A stretch of 64,000 nt of DNA from Methylorubrum suomiense (GCF_022179765.1 NZ_BPRE01000005.1:62001-126000); one strand, 5' to 3'. Counted from the first letter of the stretch, positions 45,215 through 54,820 are shown. Program-made: numbers and translations. Notes: generated by a model not told the origin, from the letters alone.

Positions 45215-45898
45215 ATGGCAGGACGAGCCGTCACCGCGCTGTTCGACAGCTACGAGGACGCCGCCCGCATCGTCGATCGGATCGAGGCGGAGGGCGTGCC
45301 GCAATCCGAGATCGGAATCGTCTCCCTCGACGCCACCGACCGGCCGAATGCAGCCGGCGAGCCGGGCCCGGTCGCGCGCCCGGCGGAGGCCGAAGCCGCC
45401 GATGGGGCCGGAGCCGGGGCCACCGTCGGCACGGTGCTCGGCGGGGGGGCCGGACTGCTCGCCGGGCTCGGCCTGATCGCGATTCCCGGCGTCGGTCCGA
45501 TCGTCGCGGCGGGTTGGCTGATCACCGCCCTGTCGGGCGCCGGCGTCGGCGCCGCCGCGGGCGGACTGATCGGTGCGCTGACCGGCGCGGGCCTCAGCGG
45601 CAAGGACGCGGAGACCTATGCGGAGGGCCTGCGCCGAGGCGGCACACTGGTGACGGTGCGGGCCGACGGTGATCTGGCCGAGCGCGTCGTCGCGTTGATG
45701 CGGCGCGGCGGCGCGGTCGATCTCGATGAGCGGGCGGAGGGCTGGCGTGCGCAGGGGTGGACCGGCAGCCCCGCCGCACCGGTCGCGACCGCCACGCCCG
45801 CGCCCGAACCGGAGCCGGCGCTCGCCCCCGCTCCGGACAACCCGGCCGACCCGACCCTCGCGCCGCCGACCCGCCGCCCGCCCGGCGCCATCGGCTGA
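45215..45898 (+). CDS. Glycine-zipper stress-type protein
   Basis: 227 residues. The first 45 (RAVTALFDSYEDAARIVDRIEAEGVPQSEIGIVSL) form a small alpha/beta domain like general stress protein 17M. A strongly hydrophobic Gly/Ala core follows (about 75-125) with GxxxG spacing such as GTVLGGGAGLLAGLG and GAGVGAAAGGLIGALTGAG, typical of glycine-zipper membrane insertion. A second alpha/beta half (GGTLVTVRADGDLAERVVALMRRGG) and a Pro/Ala tail end it. AGGAG precedes ATG 45215. A GGAAC with GCTT 17 bases on occurs upstream, only a weak stress-promoter match. Confidence 0.75.
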   Translation: MAGRAVTALFDSYEDAARIVDRIEAEGVPQSEIGIVSLDATDRPNAAGEPGPVARPAEAEAADGAGAGATVGTVLGGGAGLLAGLGLIAIPGVGPIVAAGWLITALSGAGVGAAAGGLIGALTGAGLSGKDAETYAEGLRRGGTLVTVRADGDLAERVVALMRRGGAVDLDERAEGWRAQGWTGSPAAPVATATPAPEPEPALAPAPDNPADPTLAPPTRRPPGAIG

Positions 45899-45930
45899 CG
45901 GCCCCGTCCGCGAAAATGCGCCGGTAGGCC

Positions 45931-47175
45931 TCAGCTGAAGAGGTATTTGCGAACGCCGATCGCCGAGCCGAACGCAGCCATCGCACCCAGGGCGATGGCG
46001 CTCAGCCAGAGGGCGCGCTTGGGCTCCGTCGAGGAGACCGGCATGATCGGCTCGACCACCGGCGTGAAGAACTCGACCTGCCGACCGGCCACGATCCGCG
46101 CCGACTCGTTGGCGGCCAGCACCCGGCCGTAATAGGCCTCGGCCTCCTTGCGCTGGTTCTCGTAGGCCTCGAACTGGCCGAGAAGGTCCGAGAGAACCTT
46201 CTTCCGGCTCGGGTCGGCGCTCGCCATTTCGCTCTCGATCTTCTCGATATTGGCATCGAGATCGCTGATCTGGGTCTTGAGATCCCGGATCGGGCGCGCA
46301 TCGGGCGAGAGGTCGCGCAGGCCCAGCGTCAGCTGGACGGACAGCGAGATGCGCTGTTTGCGCAGCTCGGAGATCGTCGTGAGATTGGTGGTGTTGGTCG
46401 CCGAGGCATCCAGGACGCCGCCGCTGTTGCGCAGCTCGCGCACGGCGAGGCGGGTCTTGAGCATCCGCTCCTCGGCCACGGCCAATTCGCGCTCGGTCTC
46501 GGCGAGTGCCGCGTTGCGGGCCCGCATGCTGAGTTCGTTCACCATCCGCTCGCTCTCGGCCATGATCGCCTGGGCGAGATTGTAGGATTCGGTCGGGTCG
46601 AACGCCGAGACGGTGAGCGTGATGATGCCCGCATGGTTGTCCACCGTGGTGTGGACGCGCTGGGGCCAGTAGCGCATGAAGCGCTCGATCGGCTGGTTCT
46701 GCGGGCCGCGCGAGAAGTAGTCGATGCTGTCGCGGGTATACATTTCCCGAACCGGCAGCTGCCGTTCCAGGACTTCGACCATCTTTCGGCTGGCAATGTA
46801 GTTCGTCGTGATCAGGGTATCCTGGATCACCATCTGCTTGGGCAGGCTCGAATCGGTGCCCGTCCGCTCGCTGTCGACCTTGTCGACGTTGCCCAGGGCC
46901 GGCCGCAGGGCGAAGCGGGCTTCCGTCACGTAACGGTCCGAGGCGATCAGGTACAGGTAGACGGCGCCGACGAGCGTCGGCAGCACGAAGACGAGCACGA
47001 ACAGCAGCGGGATCATCGGATCGCGCTTGATGTGGGTCCGGTAGGCGCGGATGCCCTTCTTGCGATCGGAGTGGCGGGCGACCCGAGCGAACCGCTTGAG
47101 CGACTCGGCCACCGCCGTCGACCGTTCCCCGGTCGTCAGGGGGGCACCGGACGGGGTGCTGATTTCGGTGCTCAT
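45931..47175 (-). CDS. Capsule polysaccharide export inner-membrane protein (KpsE/CtrB/BexC family)
   Basis: 414 residues in the polysaccharide co-polymerase layout: cytoplasmic N-terminus, membrane helix at about 55-78 (PLLFVLVFVLPTLVGAVYLYLIA), a large periplasmic domain with long coiled coils (residues about 200-350, for example ELRKQRISLSVQL and DANIEKIESEMASADP) and a second helix at the C-terminus (ALWLSAIALGAMAAFGSAIG). The segment IMPVSSTEPKRALWL before the last helix is the usual PxxPxxPxxP-like region. It follows the KpsT-like ATPase gene on the same strand. Confidence 0.85.
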   Translation of the reverse strand: MSTEISTPSGAPLTTGERSTAVAESLKRFARVARHSDRKKGIRAYRTHIKRDPMIPLLFVLVFVLPTLVGAVYLYLIASDRYVTEARFALRPALGNVDKVDSERTGTDSSLPKQMVIQDTLITTNYIASRKMVEVLERQLPVREMYTRDSIDYFSRGPQNQPIERFMRYWPQRVHTTVDNHAGIITLTVSAFDPTESYNLAQAIMAESERMVNELSMRARNAALAETERELAVAEERMLKTRLAVRELRNSGGVLDASATNTTNLTTISELRKQRISLSVQLTLGLRDLSPDARPIRDLKTQISDLDANIEKIESEMASADPSRKKVLSDLLGQFEAYENQRKEAEAYYGRVLAANESARIVAGRQVEFFTPVVEPIMPVSSTEPKRALWLSAIALGAMAAFGSAIGVRKYLFS

Positions 47176-47253
47176 ACGCCCTCGATGTCGTTGGCGATGG
47201 ATCGGCGCCAGCCCGTGGTCTCGCGCGGGCTCGCGGCGAAACCGTGTCGGCGA

Positions 47254-47907
47254 TCAGCCGTTCAGGCGGCGATAGGCCGAGATCGCCTCGTCGACCTTGT
47301 CGTAGACCACGGCCTGACCGTTCACGAGAATGATGGCCTGGCTGCAATAGGTGCGGATCTGCTCCATCGAGTGGGAGATCAGGATGATGTTGGCGGTCGC
47401 TCGCCGCATCTCGAACAGCTCCTGACAGCGCTTCTGCATACGCGCGTCGCCGACCGCGAGGGTCTCATCGATCAGATAAGTGTCGAACGGAATCGCCATG
47501 CTGACGCCGAAAGCGAGGCGTGCGCTCATGCCGGAGGAATAGGTGCCGACAGGCATGTCCATGTAGACGCCGAGTTCGGCGAAGTCCTCGACGAATTCCA
47601 GCACCTGACGCGGATCTTCGCCGTAGATGCGCGAGACGAAGATGAGATTGTCGCGTCCGGACATCTTCGGGTTGAAGCCTCCCGAAAAACCGATCGGCCA
47701 GGACACCCGCTGTCCCCGGATGATGCGCCCGCGGCTGGCTTCCTCGACGCCCGCGAGCAGGCGCAACGTGGTCGACTTGCCGGCCCCGTTGATGCCCATG
47801 ATGCCGTAGCTGATCTCCGGCCGCAGGGTGAAATTCACCCGATCGAGGATGATGCGCCGTTTGCCGTAGACGGAGTAGAATTTGGAGACGTTCTCGAAGC
47901 GGATCAC
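47254..47907 (-). CDS. Capsule/O-antigen exporter ATPase (KpsT family)
   Basis: 217 residues, the short length of KpsT/CtrD ATPases. Walker A GINGAGKST, signature YSSGMSARLAF (KpsT/Wzt version of the C-loop), Walker B TYLIDETLAVGD and the H-loop ILISHSMEQIRTYC. Such ATPases drive export of lipid-linked capsule through KpsM. No KpsM permease is present on either side, so the partner is elsewhere. The start is GTG at 47907 with GAGG upstream. Confidence 0.9.
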   Translation of the reverse strand: MIRFENVSKFYSVYGKRRIILDRVNFTLRPEISYGIMGINGAGKSTTLRLLAGVEEASRGRIIRGQRVSWPIGFSGGFNPKMSGRDNLIFVSRIYGEDPRQVLEFVEDFAELGVYMDMPVGTYSSGMSARLAFGVSMAIPFDTYLIDETLAVGDARMQKRCQELFEMRRATANIILISHSMEQIRTYCSQAIILVNGQAVVYDKVDEAISAYRRLNG

Positions 47908-48059
47908 GGTTGCCAGGCCTCGCCGGTCGGTTGCGGCCTGGAGCCCCGTGCGACGACGGAGGCGAGAGACCGGACGCTAATGCGAGGAGCCCGAGAAAAG
48001 CGGCGAATCTGAGAATGGCCGTCGGGACCAGGCGCGGCTGCCCCTATCGTGCCGGGCCG

Positions 48060-48746
48060 TCATACCGCTGCCGGCAAGCCGGGATGCGCCGCCCGGAACC
48101 GTGCCGCCGTGGTAAGGAGACGGTAGAGCACCAGCGCATTGAGGCTGTGCCACAGGAAATGCGTCCCGAGCGGCAGCGCGGTGCAGACCTGGGCATCAAT
48201 GGTGCGGAAGGCGAGCGAGGCGAGGAAGAGGCCGCCCGTGACCAGCACAGCCCGGCCCGCCCAGGCGGTCCGCCCCGCGAGCGCGAGGCCGACGCCGAGG
48301 AGCGCCAGCACCGCGGGAAGGTAATCGATCGAGCCGTTGGTGAGCGCGGCCACGTCGCGGCCGGTCAGGGCATCGAGGGCGGGCGACAGGCCGAAGCCGG
48401 CCCCGGCGAAGGCGAGGGTCGCCAGCCCGGCGACCCCGGGGGAAAGGCCGAAGAAGCGGGCCAGGGCCAGCCCGAAATAGCCGTAGATGAAGATCGCGAT
48501 CGGGATGACGTCGGCGAGGAGAGACCAGCGATTGGCGAAGGTGTGGAACAGGAAGGAGCCGATTCCGACCACGCCGACCACGCCCGCGAGGACCTGCACC
48601 GGCCGATCGCCCGGCGCGATGCGCGCCGCCAGGAACGCGGCCACGAGAAAGGCGGCGTTGGTCGCCGCGTTGACCGGCTCGGACCAGAAGGCCGCGTCGG
48701 TGCGCTCGCAATAGGCCCGCACCGGTTCGAACCAGGACGCGTCCAT
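48060..48746 (-). CDS. Ceramidase-domain membrane protein
   Basis: 228 residues with seven likely helices. It starts MDASWFEPVRAYCERTDAAFWSEPVNAATNAAF, the typical opening of bacterial members of the alkaline-ceramidase (CREST) superfamily, and has the conserved HTFANRW, LLADVIPI (Asp) and THFLWHSLNALVLY (paired His) motifs expected for a Zn-dependent membrane hydrolase. AAGGGA precedes ATG 48746. Substrate may be a lipid amide; Methylobacterium sphingolipid content is not shown here. Confidence 0.85.
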   Translation of the reverse strand: MDASWFEPVRAYCERTDAAFWSEPVNAATNAAFLVAAFLAARIAPGDRPVQVLAGVVGVVGIGSFLFHTFANRWSLLADVIPIAIFIYGYFGLALARFFGLSPGVAGLATLAFAGAGFGLSPALDALTGRDVAALTNGSIDYLPAVLALLGVGLALAGRTAWAGRAVLVTGGLFLASLAFRTIDAQVCTALPLGTHFLWHSLNALVLYRLLTTAARFRAAHPGLPAAV

Positions 48747-48956
48747 CGAATCCCTTCCCCCGATCCTCGTCCCGAGCCTCATGCAACGGCGGCCGTGCCC
48801 CGGCCCTGGGTCGCCCCCGCCGCGGGCATCTCGGCAGACGGCGGCGCGGGGCACGCGTCGCGGGTTCCAGTGCGCCGCTCGCGCACCGCCTTGCCAGCGC
48901 GGCGCGAAGGCCCGATGACGAAGCCATCGGTCGCGCCATTCGCGCTTTGGGGCCCC

Positions 48957-49751
48957 ATGCGGATCACCACCTGGAACGTCAACTCGATCAAGCAGCGGGT
49001 CGGGCATCTCCTCGGTTTTCTCGAGGAGGCGCGGCCCGACGTGGTCTGCCTGCAGGAGCTGAAATGCCAGGATGCGGCGTTCCCCCGCGCCGAGATCGAG
49101 GCGGCGGGCTACGCCGTCGAGACCCTTGGGCAGAAGGCCTATAACGGCGTCGCCCTGCTGGTGCGCGCGCCGCTCACCTCCACGCAGCTCCTGCGCGGCC
49201 TGCCGGGTGACGCGGAGGACGAGCAGGCCCGCTACATCGAGGCTCTGGTGCACGGCGAGGGCATCGCGCCGGTGCGGGTCGCATCGATCTACCTGCCGAA
49301 CGGCAATCCCGCGCCCGGGCCGAAATATGCCTACAAGCTCGCTTTCATGAAGCGCCTGCGCCTCCATGCCCGCGCCATGATGGCGAGCGAGGACGCCCTG
49401 GTGCTGGCCGGTGACTACAATGTGATCCCGGAGCCCGTGGACGCTGCCGACCCGGACGCCTGGACCCAGGACGCCCTGTTCCTGCCCGAGACCCGCCAGG
49501 CCTTTCGCGCCCTCCTGGCGGAAGGCTTCACCGAGGCCCTGCGCGCCTGCGATCCGAGCCCCGGTCTCTACACCTTCTGGGATTATCAGGCCGGTTGCTG
49601 GCCCAGGAACCAGGGAATCCGGATCGACCACCTTCTGCTCTCGCCCCAGGCGGCCGATCGCCTCGTCTCGGCCTCGGTCCAGCGCCACCTGCGCGGTCTC
49701 GAAAAGCCCTCCGACCATGTGCCCGTGACGGTCGAACTCAGCGACGGCTGA
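48957..49751 (+). CDS. xthA: Exodeoxyribonuclease III
   Basis: 264 residues; AP endonuclease and 3' exonuclease of base-excision repair. Motifs: TTWNVNSIKQR, VVCLQELKCQD (metal Glu), GDYNVIPEP (Asp/Asn), WDYQAGCWPRNQGIRIDHLLLS and the final SDHVPV with catalytic His. Start ATG 48957 fits the family; ATG 48915, 14 codons earlier, has a better ribosome site (GAAGG) and cannot be excluded. Confidence 0.94.
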   Translation: MRITTWNVNSIKQRVGHLLGFLEEARPDVVCLQELKCQDAAFPRAEIEAAGYAVETLGQKAYNGVALLVRAPLTSTQLLRGLPGDAEDEQARYIEALVHGEGIAPVRVASIYLPNGNPAPGPKYAYKLAFMKRLRLHARAMMASEDALVLAGDYNVIPEPVDAADPDAWTQDALFLPETRQAFRALLAEGFTEALRACDPSPGLYTFWDYQAGCWPRNQGIRIDHLLLSPQAADRLVSASVQRHLRGLEKPSDHVPVTVELSDG

Positions 49752-49859
49752 CCCCCTTCGACCTCGCTTCGGGACAGGTCGATTCGGCCGGCCTTAAAGG
49801 TCGATTCACGCAGAACCGTTCTACTCGTCTGCAGTAGCGTTCCGCGTAAACGAAGTGCC

Positions 49860-50849
49860 ATGCCCGCATCGGTCTCCGCCGCGCCGGACCTGTCCGGCCT
49901 CATCGAGCTGTCGCGCGATCCCGCGCTCGACCTCAAGCCCGTGATCCTGCGGGTGCAGACCGACATGTTCGTCGCCGCCCCCAATCGCGACCGGGCGATG
50001 ATCCACGCCTTCGAATCCCTGGCGGCGGGTCTGATCCCGACGGTGGACGACGCGACGGCCACGATCGTCGCCGACAAGCTCGGCGGCTGCCCCGACCTGC
50101 CGGACGCGGTCCGCGCCGCCCTCGCCGCCCGCGGCCTCGACGTCGCCCCGCCGCGTCCGCCCCAGGACCAGGCGGAGGCCGACCGCGAGCTCGCCGAGAA
50201 TCCCGGCGTCCTGATCGGCACGCGGGTGCTGGAGCGTCTGCTGGCGCGGGCGCGCCGCGACGCGGATCTGGCGCGCATCCTGCTCGCCCGGCCCGACATT
50301 CCCGCCGCCGATCTCGCGCCGCTCTGGCTTCATGCCGGTGCGGATGGCCGCCGGGCGATCGGCGAAGCGGTGGAGGCCACCGCGGCCCTGCGCCCCTGCC
50401 CTCACGCTCCCCGGGCCCTCGCCTCGGCGTTGGTGCAGCTCTCCCATGCCCGCGACGTGAACGGCTTCGTCACGGCCCTCGGCGAAGGCCTCGGCCTGCC
50501 CCAGGATTACTTGACCGCTGCCCCCGACCCGGCGTCCCGCTACGACCTGCTGACGCTGGCCTTGCGCGCCGCCGACCTCAGCGAGGGCGAGGCGGTCTTC
50601 GTGTTCCTCACCCTCAACGACACCGTGGCGCGCTCGGTGGACCGGGTCTTCTCCCTCGTCACGCTGTTTCGCGAGACCAGCCGGGCCGGCGCCCGCGATC
50701 TCCTCGTGGCCATCCTGGGCGCACCGGTCCTGGAGCGCGGCGCCCAGGCCGAGCATCGGCCGTTCCACGGCCCGGAGGCCGCCAAGTCCCGCAGCGCCGC
50801 GACCGCCGTGCGCCCGGCCCTGCCGTCCCGGCTGCGCCGCACGAGCTGA
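49860..50849 (+). CDS. DUF2336 family protein
   Basis: 329 residues, all-helical, HEAT-like in character: repeats such as LSGLIELSRDPALDLKPVILRVQTDMF, NPGVLIGTRVLERLLARARRDADLARILLARPDIPAADLAPLWLHA. This matches alphaproteobacterial DUF2336 proteins, which have no firmly known function; some act with receiver-type regulators. It follows xthA on the same strand by 108 bases. Confidence 0.78.
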   Translation: MPASVSAAPDLSGLIELSRDPALDLKPVILRVQTDMFVAAPNRDRAMIHAFESLAAGLIPTVDDATATIVADKLGGCPDLPDAVRAALAARGLDVAPPRPPQDQAEADRELAENPGVLIGTRVLERLLARARRDADLARILLARPDIPAADLAPLWLHAGADGRRAIGEAVEATAALRPCPHAPRALASALVQLSHARDVNGFVTALGEGLGLPQDYLTAAPDPASRYDLLTLALRAADLSEGEAVFVFLTLNDTVARSVDRVFSLVTLFRETSRAGARDLLVAILGAPVLERGAQAEHRPFHGPEAAKSRSAATAVRPALPSRLRRTS

Positions 50850-50918
50850 CCCGCTCAGAACCTGAAGCGCGGGTACGACCCGGCAGAAGCCGCCCCCTGT
50901 CGATCCTGGCCTCCCCGG

Positions 50919-51266
50919 TCAGAGCGACTCGGCAAGGGGGAGCGCGTGGCGATCCTGGGCATCGTCGATCTCCACGATCCAGAGATCGGAATCGAAGCGC
51001 ATCTCTCGGGTCAGGCGCTCCTCCACCTCGAAGGAGGGCACGGCCGCCAGAAGCGGGCTGAACCGGCGGTCACCGTCGTCTTCCGCGTCGATCAGGGATT
51101 GCGGAGCCGGGCCGAACAGGTCGGCGGTGCCGTCGAGCCGATCGACCTTGATGAAGATCGCCCCCGCCTCCGCGGCGCCGCGCCGACGCAGCACCGCGGG
51201 CACGCCCTCGCCGTTCAGGCGACGCAGATGGGCCGAGACCCAGAAATCGGAGCGCAGGCGTGCCAT
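50919..51266 (-). CDS. DUF1491 family protein
   Basis: 115 residues opening MARLRSDFWVSAHLRRLNGEGVPAVLRRRG, followed by AGAIFIKVDRLDGTADLFGPAP and FDSDLWIVEIDD, the full DUF1491 pattern. Small cytoplasmic alphaproteobacterial protein of unknown role; in many genomes it lies beside the peptidoglycan-binding protein found next here. Confidence 0.87.
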   Translation of the reverse strand: MARLRSDFWVSAHLRRLNGEGVPAVLRRRGAAEAGAIFIKVDRLDGTADLFGPAPQSLIDAEDDGDRRFSPLLAAVPSFEVEERLTREMRFDSDLWIVEIDDAQDRHALPLAESL

Positions 51267-51309
51267 GGGGGCCTGATAGGCCCCCTCCCCCGCCCCGTCG
51301 AGGCGGATA

Positions 51310-52137
51310 TCAGCCCTGGGCGGCGGAAGCCTTGGCGGTCAGCTCGCGGAGGGTGCGGCCCGCGGCCTCGCCCTTGACCGGCAATTTGCGATCGCGCTCG
51401 AACCGCTCGATCGCCGCCTTGGTGCCGGGCCCCATCATCCCGTCGTCCTTCAGGGGGCCGTAGCCGAGCTTGGCCAGGGCGCGCTGAACGCGGGCGACCT
51501 GGGGATCGGGCTTCGCGGGATCGGGCTTCGCGGGATCGGGCTTCGCCGCATCGGATTTGGCCGCTTCGGATTTGGCCGCTTCGAGCTTTGCCGGATCCGG
51601 CTTCGTCACCGCCGGCCGGGCATTCTCGCGGACGGACGGCTTCGGCGTGACCGAGGCGGTGGTCTCGCTCGAACGGAGCATGTCGGCGATCGGATCGCGC
51701 GGTGCCGGCGCGGGTGCTTCCGTGCGGACCTCCCGCGGCGGGGCGGTCCGGGCCGGCACCGGCTTGGCCTCGGCCAGCTTCGGATCGCCGGCTCGGGCCG
51801 GAGCGGGTTTGGCCGCCTGAGTCTTGGCGTCGAGAGCTTTCGCCTCGACCGTCGGCAGGATCGGCGCCGGGTGACGGCCCTCCTGAAAGCCGACCGCGTT
51901 GAGACAGACGGTGAGCGCCGCACCGGCCCCGAGGACGGTTCCGAGCGCTCCGCCGGGATGGCGCAGGCAGAATTGCGCCGCCGTGCGGGCGAAGGTCATC
52001 ACGGAGCCCAAGGCGCCCTGGGGCGCCGCGGCTCGGGGCATTCGGCGCGGACCGGCCCTGCCGGAACGCCCGTCTCGCATGTCGCCCGGCACGACGATGT
52101 CCCGTCGATCCCGTCCGGCGGGTGTCTCCCGCATCAT
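51310..52137 (-). CDS. Peptidoglycan-binding domain protein with single membrane anchor
   Basis: 275 residues. A hydrophobic helix at about 58-82 (GALGTVLGAGAALTVCLNAVGF) anchors it, a long Pro/Ala/Lys linker follows, and the C-terminal 65 residues form a PG_binding_1 domain (QVARVQRALAKLGYGPLKDDGMMGPGTKAAIERFERD). The linker contains PDPAK repeats encoded by three exact 15-base tandem units at 51502-51546. GAGGAG precedes ATG 52137. Likely periplasmic, holding the cell wall. Confidence 0.85.
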   Translation of the reverse strand: MMRETPAGRDRRDIVVPGDMRDGRSGRAGPRRMPRAAAPQGALGSVMTFARTAAQFCLRHPGGALGTVLGAGAALTVCLNAVGFQEGRHPAPILPTVEAKALDAKTQAAKPAPARAGDPKLAEAKPVPARTAPPREVRTEAPAPAPRDPIADMLRSSETTASVTPKPSVRENARPAVTKPDPAKLEAAKSEAAKSDAAKPDPAKPDPAKPDPQVARVQRALAKLGYGPLKDDGMMGPGTKAAIERFERDRKLPVKGEAAGRTLRELTAKASAAQG

Positions 52138-52200
52138 CCGACTCCTCGTTTGGTCGTCTTCAGGTCCGCTTTTGATCGCTTTCGCCCCTCACGGCCCGTT

Positions 52201-54096
52201 TCACCCGGCCCGCCGCATCGGCGGGTGGGCGGTGGAGACGGGCGCGGGATCGAACAGCCCGACCGGCAGGCGGATCGGCCCCGCGGCGATCTCCGGGATC
52301 GCACCCCGCACCGAGGTGCGGATCGGCGCGGGCTGGCTGCCGTTGCGGACGCGGCTGCAATCGAGCGGCAGCGTTACGGCCACCAGGGTGCCCTTGCCCG
52401 GCGCGCTCTCCACCGAGACCGAGCCGCCATGCAGCCCGGCGAGGCCGCGCACCACGGAGAGTCCGAGGCCGGTTCCCTCGTGGCTGCGGCCGTAGCCGCC
52501 GCCGACCTGGAAGAAGGGGTCGCCCAGCCGCGGCAGATCGGCCTCGCCGACGCCGATGCCGTTATCGGCCACGACGAAGTCGAGATAGCCGCCGCCGCGG
52601 CGCACCAGAACCTCGACGTGCCCGCCCCGCGGCGTGAACTTCACGGCATTGGAGATCAGGTTGATGAGCATCTGACGGCAGGCGCGGGCATCGGCGATCA
52701 GGGCGCTGCCAGCCGGCACGGGCGCGAAGGTCAGCGCGACCCCCGAGGCATCGGCCTTGAGCCGCATCAGGTCGCAGCAGCCGCGGATCAGCGCCTCGAC
52801 GTCGATCGGCTCCGGCTGGAAGTCGAAGTGACCGCTGCGAATGCGCGAGATGTCGAGCAGGGTGTTCACCACGTCGAGGAGGTGGCGACCGGAATGGCCG
52901 ATGATGCCGGCATATTCCTGGGTCCGCTCCGGCGACAGGCTCATGGAGCCCTCGCCCGCCAGCACGTCGGAGAAGCCGATGATGGCATTCAGGGGCGTGC
53001 GCAGCTCGTGGCTGACGGTGGCGAGGAAGTGCGTCTTCACCTCGTCGGCACGTTCGGCCTCGGCGCGGGCCCGGTCGAGTTCGGCCGCGTGGCGGCGATG
53101 CTCGGACACGTCGCGCGTCACCGCCACGACGGTGCCGCCATTGGCCCCGGCGAGCGCGGCCTCGATCCGGTGGGCACGCATCTCGGCATGGATGGTGCGG
53201 GCGCCGTCGGCACGGGCGGCGTCGAGATGAAGGCGGAAGGGCACGGTGGCCGGAACACCCGTGGCGGCCACGTCGCTGATCGCCTGGAGCAGGGCCGGAC
53301 GGTCGCCGATATGGACGCGGTCGAGCAGGCCGTGCCCCCGCAGGCGGCCGGGATCGGCGCCGACGAAGCGGGCCGACGAGCCGCTGGCCTCGAGGACCCG
53401 GCCATTGGCATCGTGCCACGTCACGAGGTCGTCGATGGCCGAGAGCAGCAGGCGGTCGCGGGCCTCGTTGTCCCGCATGCGGGCGCGCCACTCGCCCTCG
53501 CGGCGGATATGCTCGATCGCCTGGGCGGTGATGTGGCCGATCGCCGTGATGGCGAAGACCGGGATCGCCACGGAATTGGGCCAATCGAGATCCGGGCCGC
53601 CGAAGGAAAGATGGCCGGAGAAGGCCACGGCGATGGCGCCGAGGCCTGCGATGATCGCGGCGGCGAGGGTCGCCCGGCGCGAGCCGGACACCATCGCCTC
53701 CAGCGGCACCGCCACGAGCCAGATCGCGGCGGCCGAACTCGGTCCCCCGGTGAGTGCGGCGAGGCAGACGAGAAGACCGGTGAGCCCCGCCGAGGACAGG
53801 GCATGGGCGACCCAGAGCGAGCCGGTGCGCGACAGCACGACGGCGGCGAGAACCGGAAGGAACAGGCTGGCGATGGCCAGGGCCTCGACGCCGCTCGGGA
53901 CGCCGCGCCAGAGGAGGTAGGGCGGCATCGCCGCCATCATCACGGCCCCGGTGGCCAGACGCGAAACGAGGAAGCGCTCGTGGCGGAAGCGGATGCCGGG
54001 CTCCGCCAGGGCCGAGGCATGGACGAGACCGGCAAGCCGGGCGTCGAAGAGAGAGGCTAGGGTACCGTCGTTACGCAACACCACCACGCACAGCAC
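52201..54096 (-). CDS. Membrane PAS-type sensor histidine kinase (DivJ/PleC-like)
   Basis: About 631 residues. Six hydrophobic helices in the first 200 residues (for example MMAAMPPYLLWRG, GLTGLLVCLAALTG, AAIIAGLGAIAVAF), a PAS domain at about 215-340 (DRLLLSAIDDLVTWHDANGRVLEAS), then HisKA with TVSHELRTPLNAIIGFSDVL (His at about 363) and an HATPase domain (MLINLISNAVKFTP, ADNGIGV, GTGLGLSVVRGL). Helices-PAS-kinase order and the SHELRTPLNAIIGFS phrase resemble DivJ/PleC cell-cycle kinases, which would fit ctrA and cckA in the window, but I cannot prove it. The start lies among several GTG codons at 54096-54081; the longer frame is unlikely. Confidence 0.82.
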   Translation of the reverse strand: MLCVVVLRNDGTLASLFDARLAGLVHASALAEPGIRFRHERFLVSRLATGAVMMAAMPPYLLWRGVPSGVEALAIASLFLPVLAAVVLSRTGSLWVAHALSSAGLTGLLVCLAALTGGPSSAAAIWLVAVPLEAMVSGSRRATLAAAIIAGLGAIAVAFSGHLSFGGPDLDWPNSVAIPVFAITAIGHITAQAIEHIRREGEWRARMRDNEARDRLLLSAIDDLVTWHDANGRVLEASGSSARFVGADPGRLRGHGLLDRVHIGDRPALLQAISDVAATGVPATVPFRLHLDAARADGARTIHAEMRAHRIEAALAGANGGTVVAVTRDVSEHRRHAAELDRARAEAERADEVKTHFLATVSHELRTPLNAIIGFSDVLAGEGSMSLSPERTQEYAGIIGHSGRHLLDVVNTLLDISRIRSGHFDFQPEPIDVEALIRGCCDLMRLKADASGVALTFAPVPAGSALIADARACRQMLINLISNAVKFTPRGGHVEVLVRRGGGYLDFVVADNGIGVGEADLPRLGDPFFQVGGGYGRSHEGTGLGLSVVRGLAGLHGGSVSVESAPGKGTLVAVTLPLDCSRVRNGSQPAPIRTSVRGAIPEIAAGPIRLPVGLFDPAPVSTAHPPMRRAG

Positions 54097-54523
54097 AAGA
54101 TCCAGGGCCTGAAGTCCCTCAGGACGCTGCCGTCGAGCCCTCCGTCCGAAGAAGGAAGGGCACCGCTCGGAAGCTTTCAGAGGCACTCTTACGCTGGCCG
54201 GATCTCGCGCCCCTCGACTGCTCGTTACAACGACGAGAACCGTCGCAGAGGCGGTTTAAGCGAGGATGAAAAGGGTCGGTCGCTTGCCGTCCATCGGGGC
54301 CTCGGACGGGCTCCGGCACACCCGTTTCGGGAGCGTTTTCCGCCCTTGTCCACAGAGCCTGGCAGAGCATCGTGAAGGGCGAACGGGGCAGAACAAGGCT
54401 TCGTTCACCACGTCCACGCATCGCCGCGCTTTCGTGCGGCGGCAACCTCGGTCCGTGCACCGGCCGGTGCCATTCTCAGGGCCGATCCCGAGGCGGCCGC
54501 GGCCGCGAGCCCGGACCGGACCC
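54097..54523. other. Divergent intergenic region, nothing recognised
   Basis: 427 bases between the kinase and the small membrane protein, holding their promoters. I see no RNA gene or strong motif; a lone TTTAAG at 54255 is not a CtrA site. Confidence 0.35.
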
Positions 54524-54820
54524 ATGACCTTCCTCCTGCGCGCCGCCCTGGTGATCGGCGTCCTGTCCTACTTGGCCGCCACGCGGCAGGGCGCGACGCC
54601 CCAAGCGGTCGACACCGCACAACTGCGCGCGACCGTGGAACGGACCACGCAGGGCCTCGCCCATCTCGCCACGGCCCTGCCGCCCGAAGCGCGGGCGGAA
54701 GCCCTGCGGATCGGCAGCGAGGCCCTGTCCAGCCGGATCACCGGCCACGCGACCTCCGCCGACACGCTCTCGGCCAGCGACCGGCTGCCGCCCTGGCGGG
54801 GGACGGGCGAAACGCGATGA
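54524..54820 (+). CDS. Small N-terminally anchored hypothetical protein
   Basis: 98 residues: MTFLLRAALVIGVLSYLAATRQG is a signal anchor, followed by a helical part (DTAQLRATVERTTQGLAHLATALPPEARAEALRIG) and a polar tail. Plausible periplasmic helical protein; family unknown. It converges on the dgcA gene with only 27 bases between. Confidence 0.6.
   Translation: MTFLLRAALVIGVLSYLAATRQGATPQAVDTAQLRATVERTTQGLAHLATALPPEARAEALRIGSEALSSRITGHATSADTLSASDRLPPWRGTGETR

Noticed and set aside
51502-51546. Three exact 15-base tandem repeats, considered as CRISPR-like
   Set aside because: They are contiguous, have no spacers, and encode PDPAK repeats in the linker of a peptidoglycan-binding protein.
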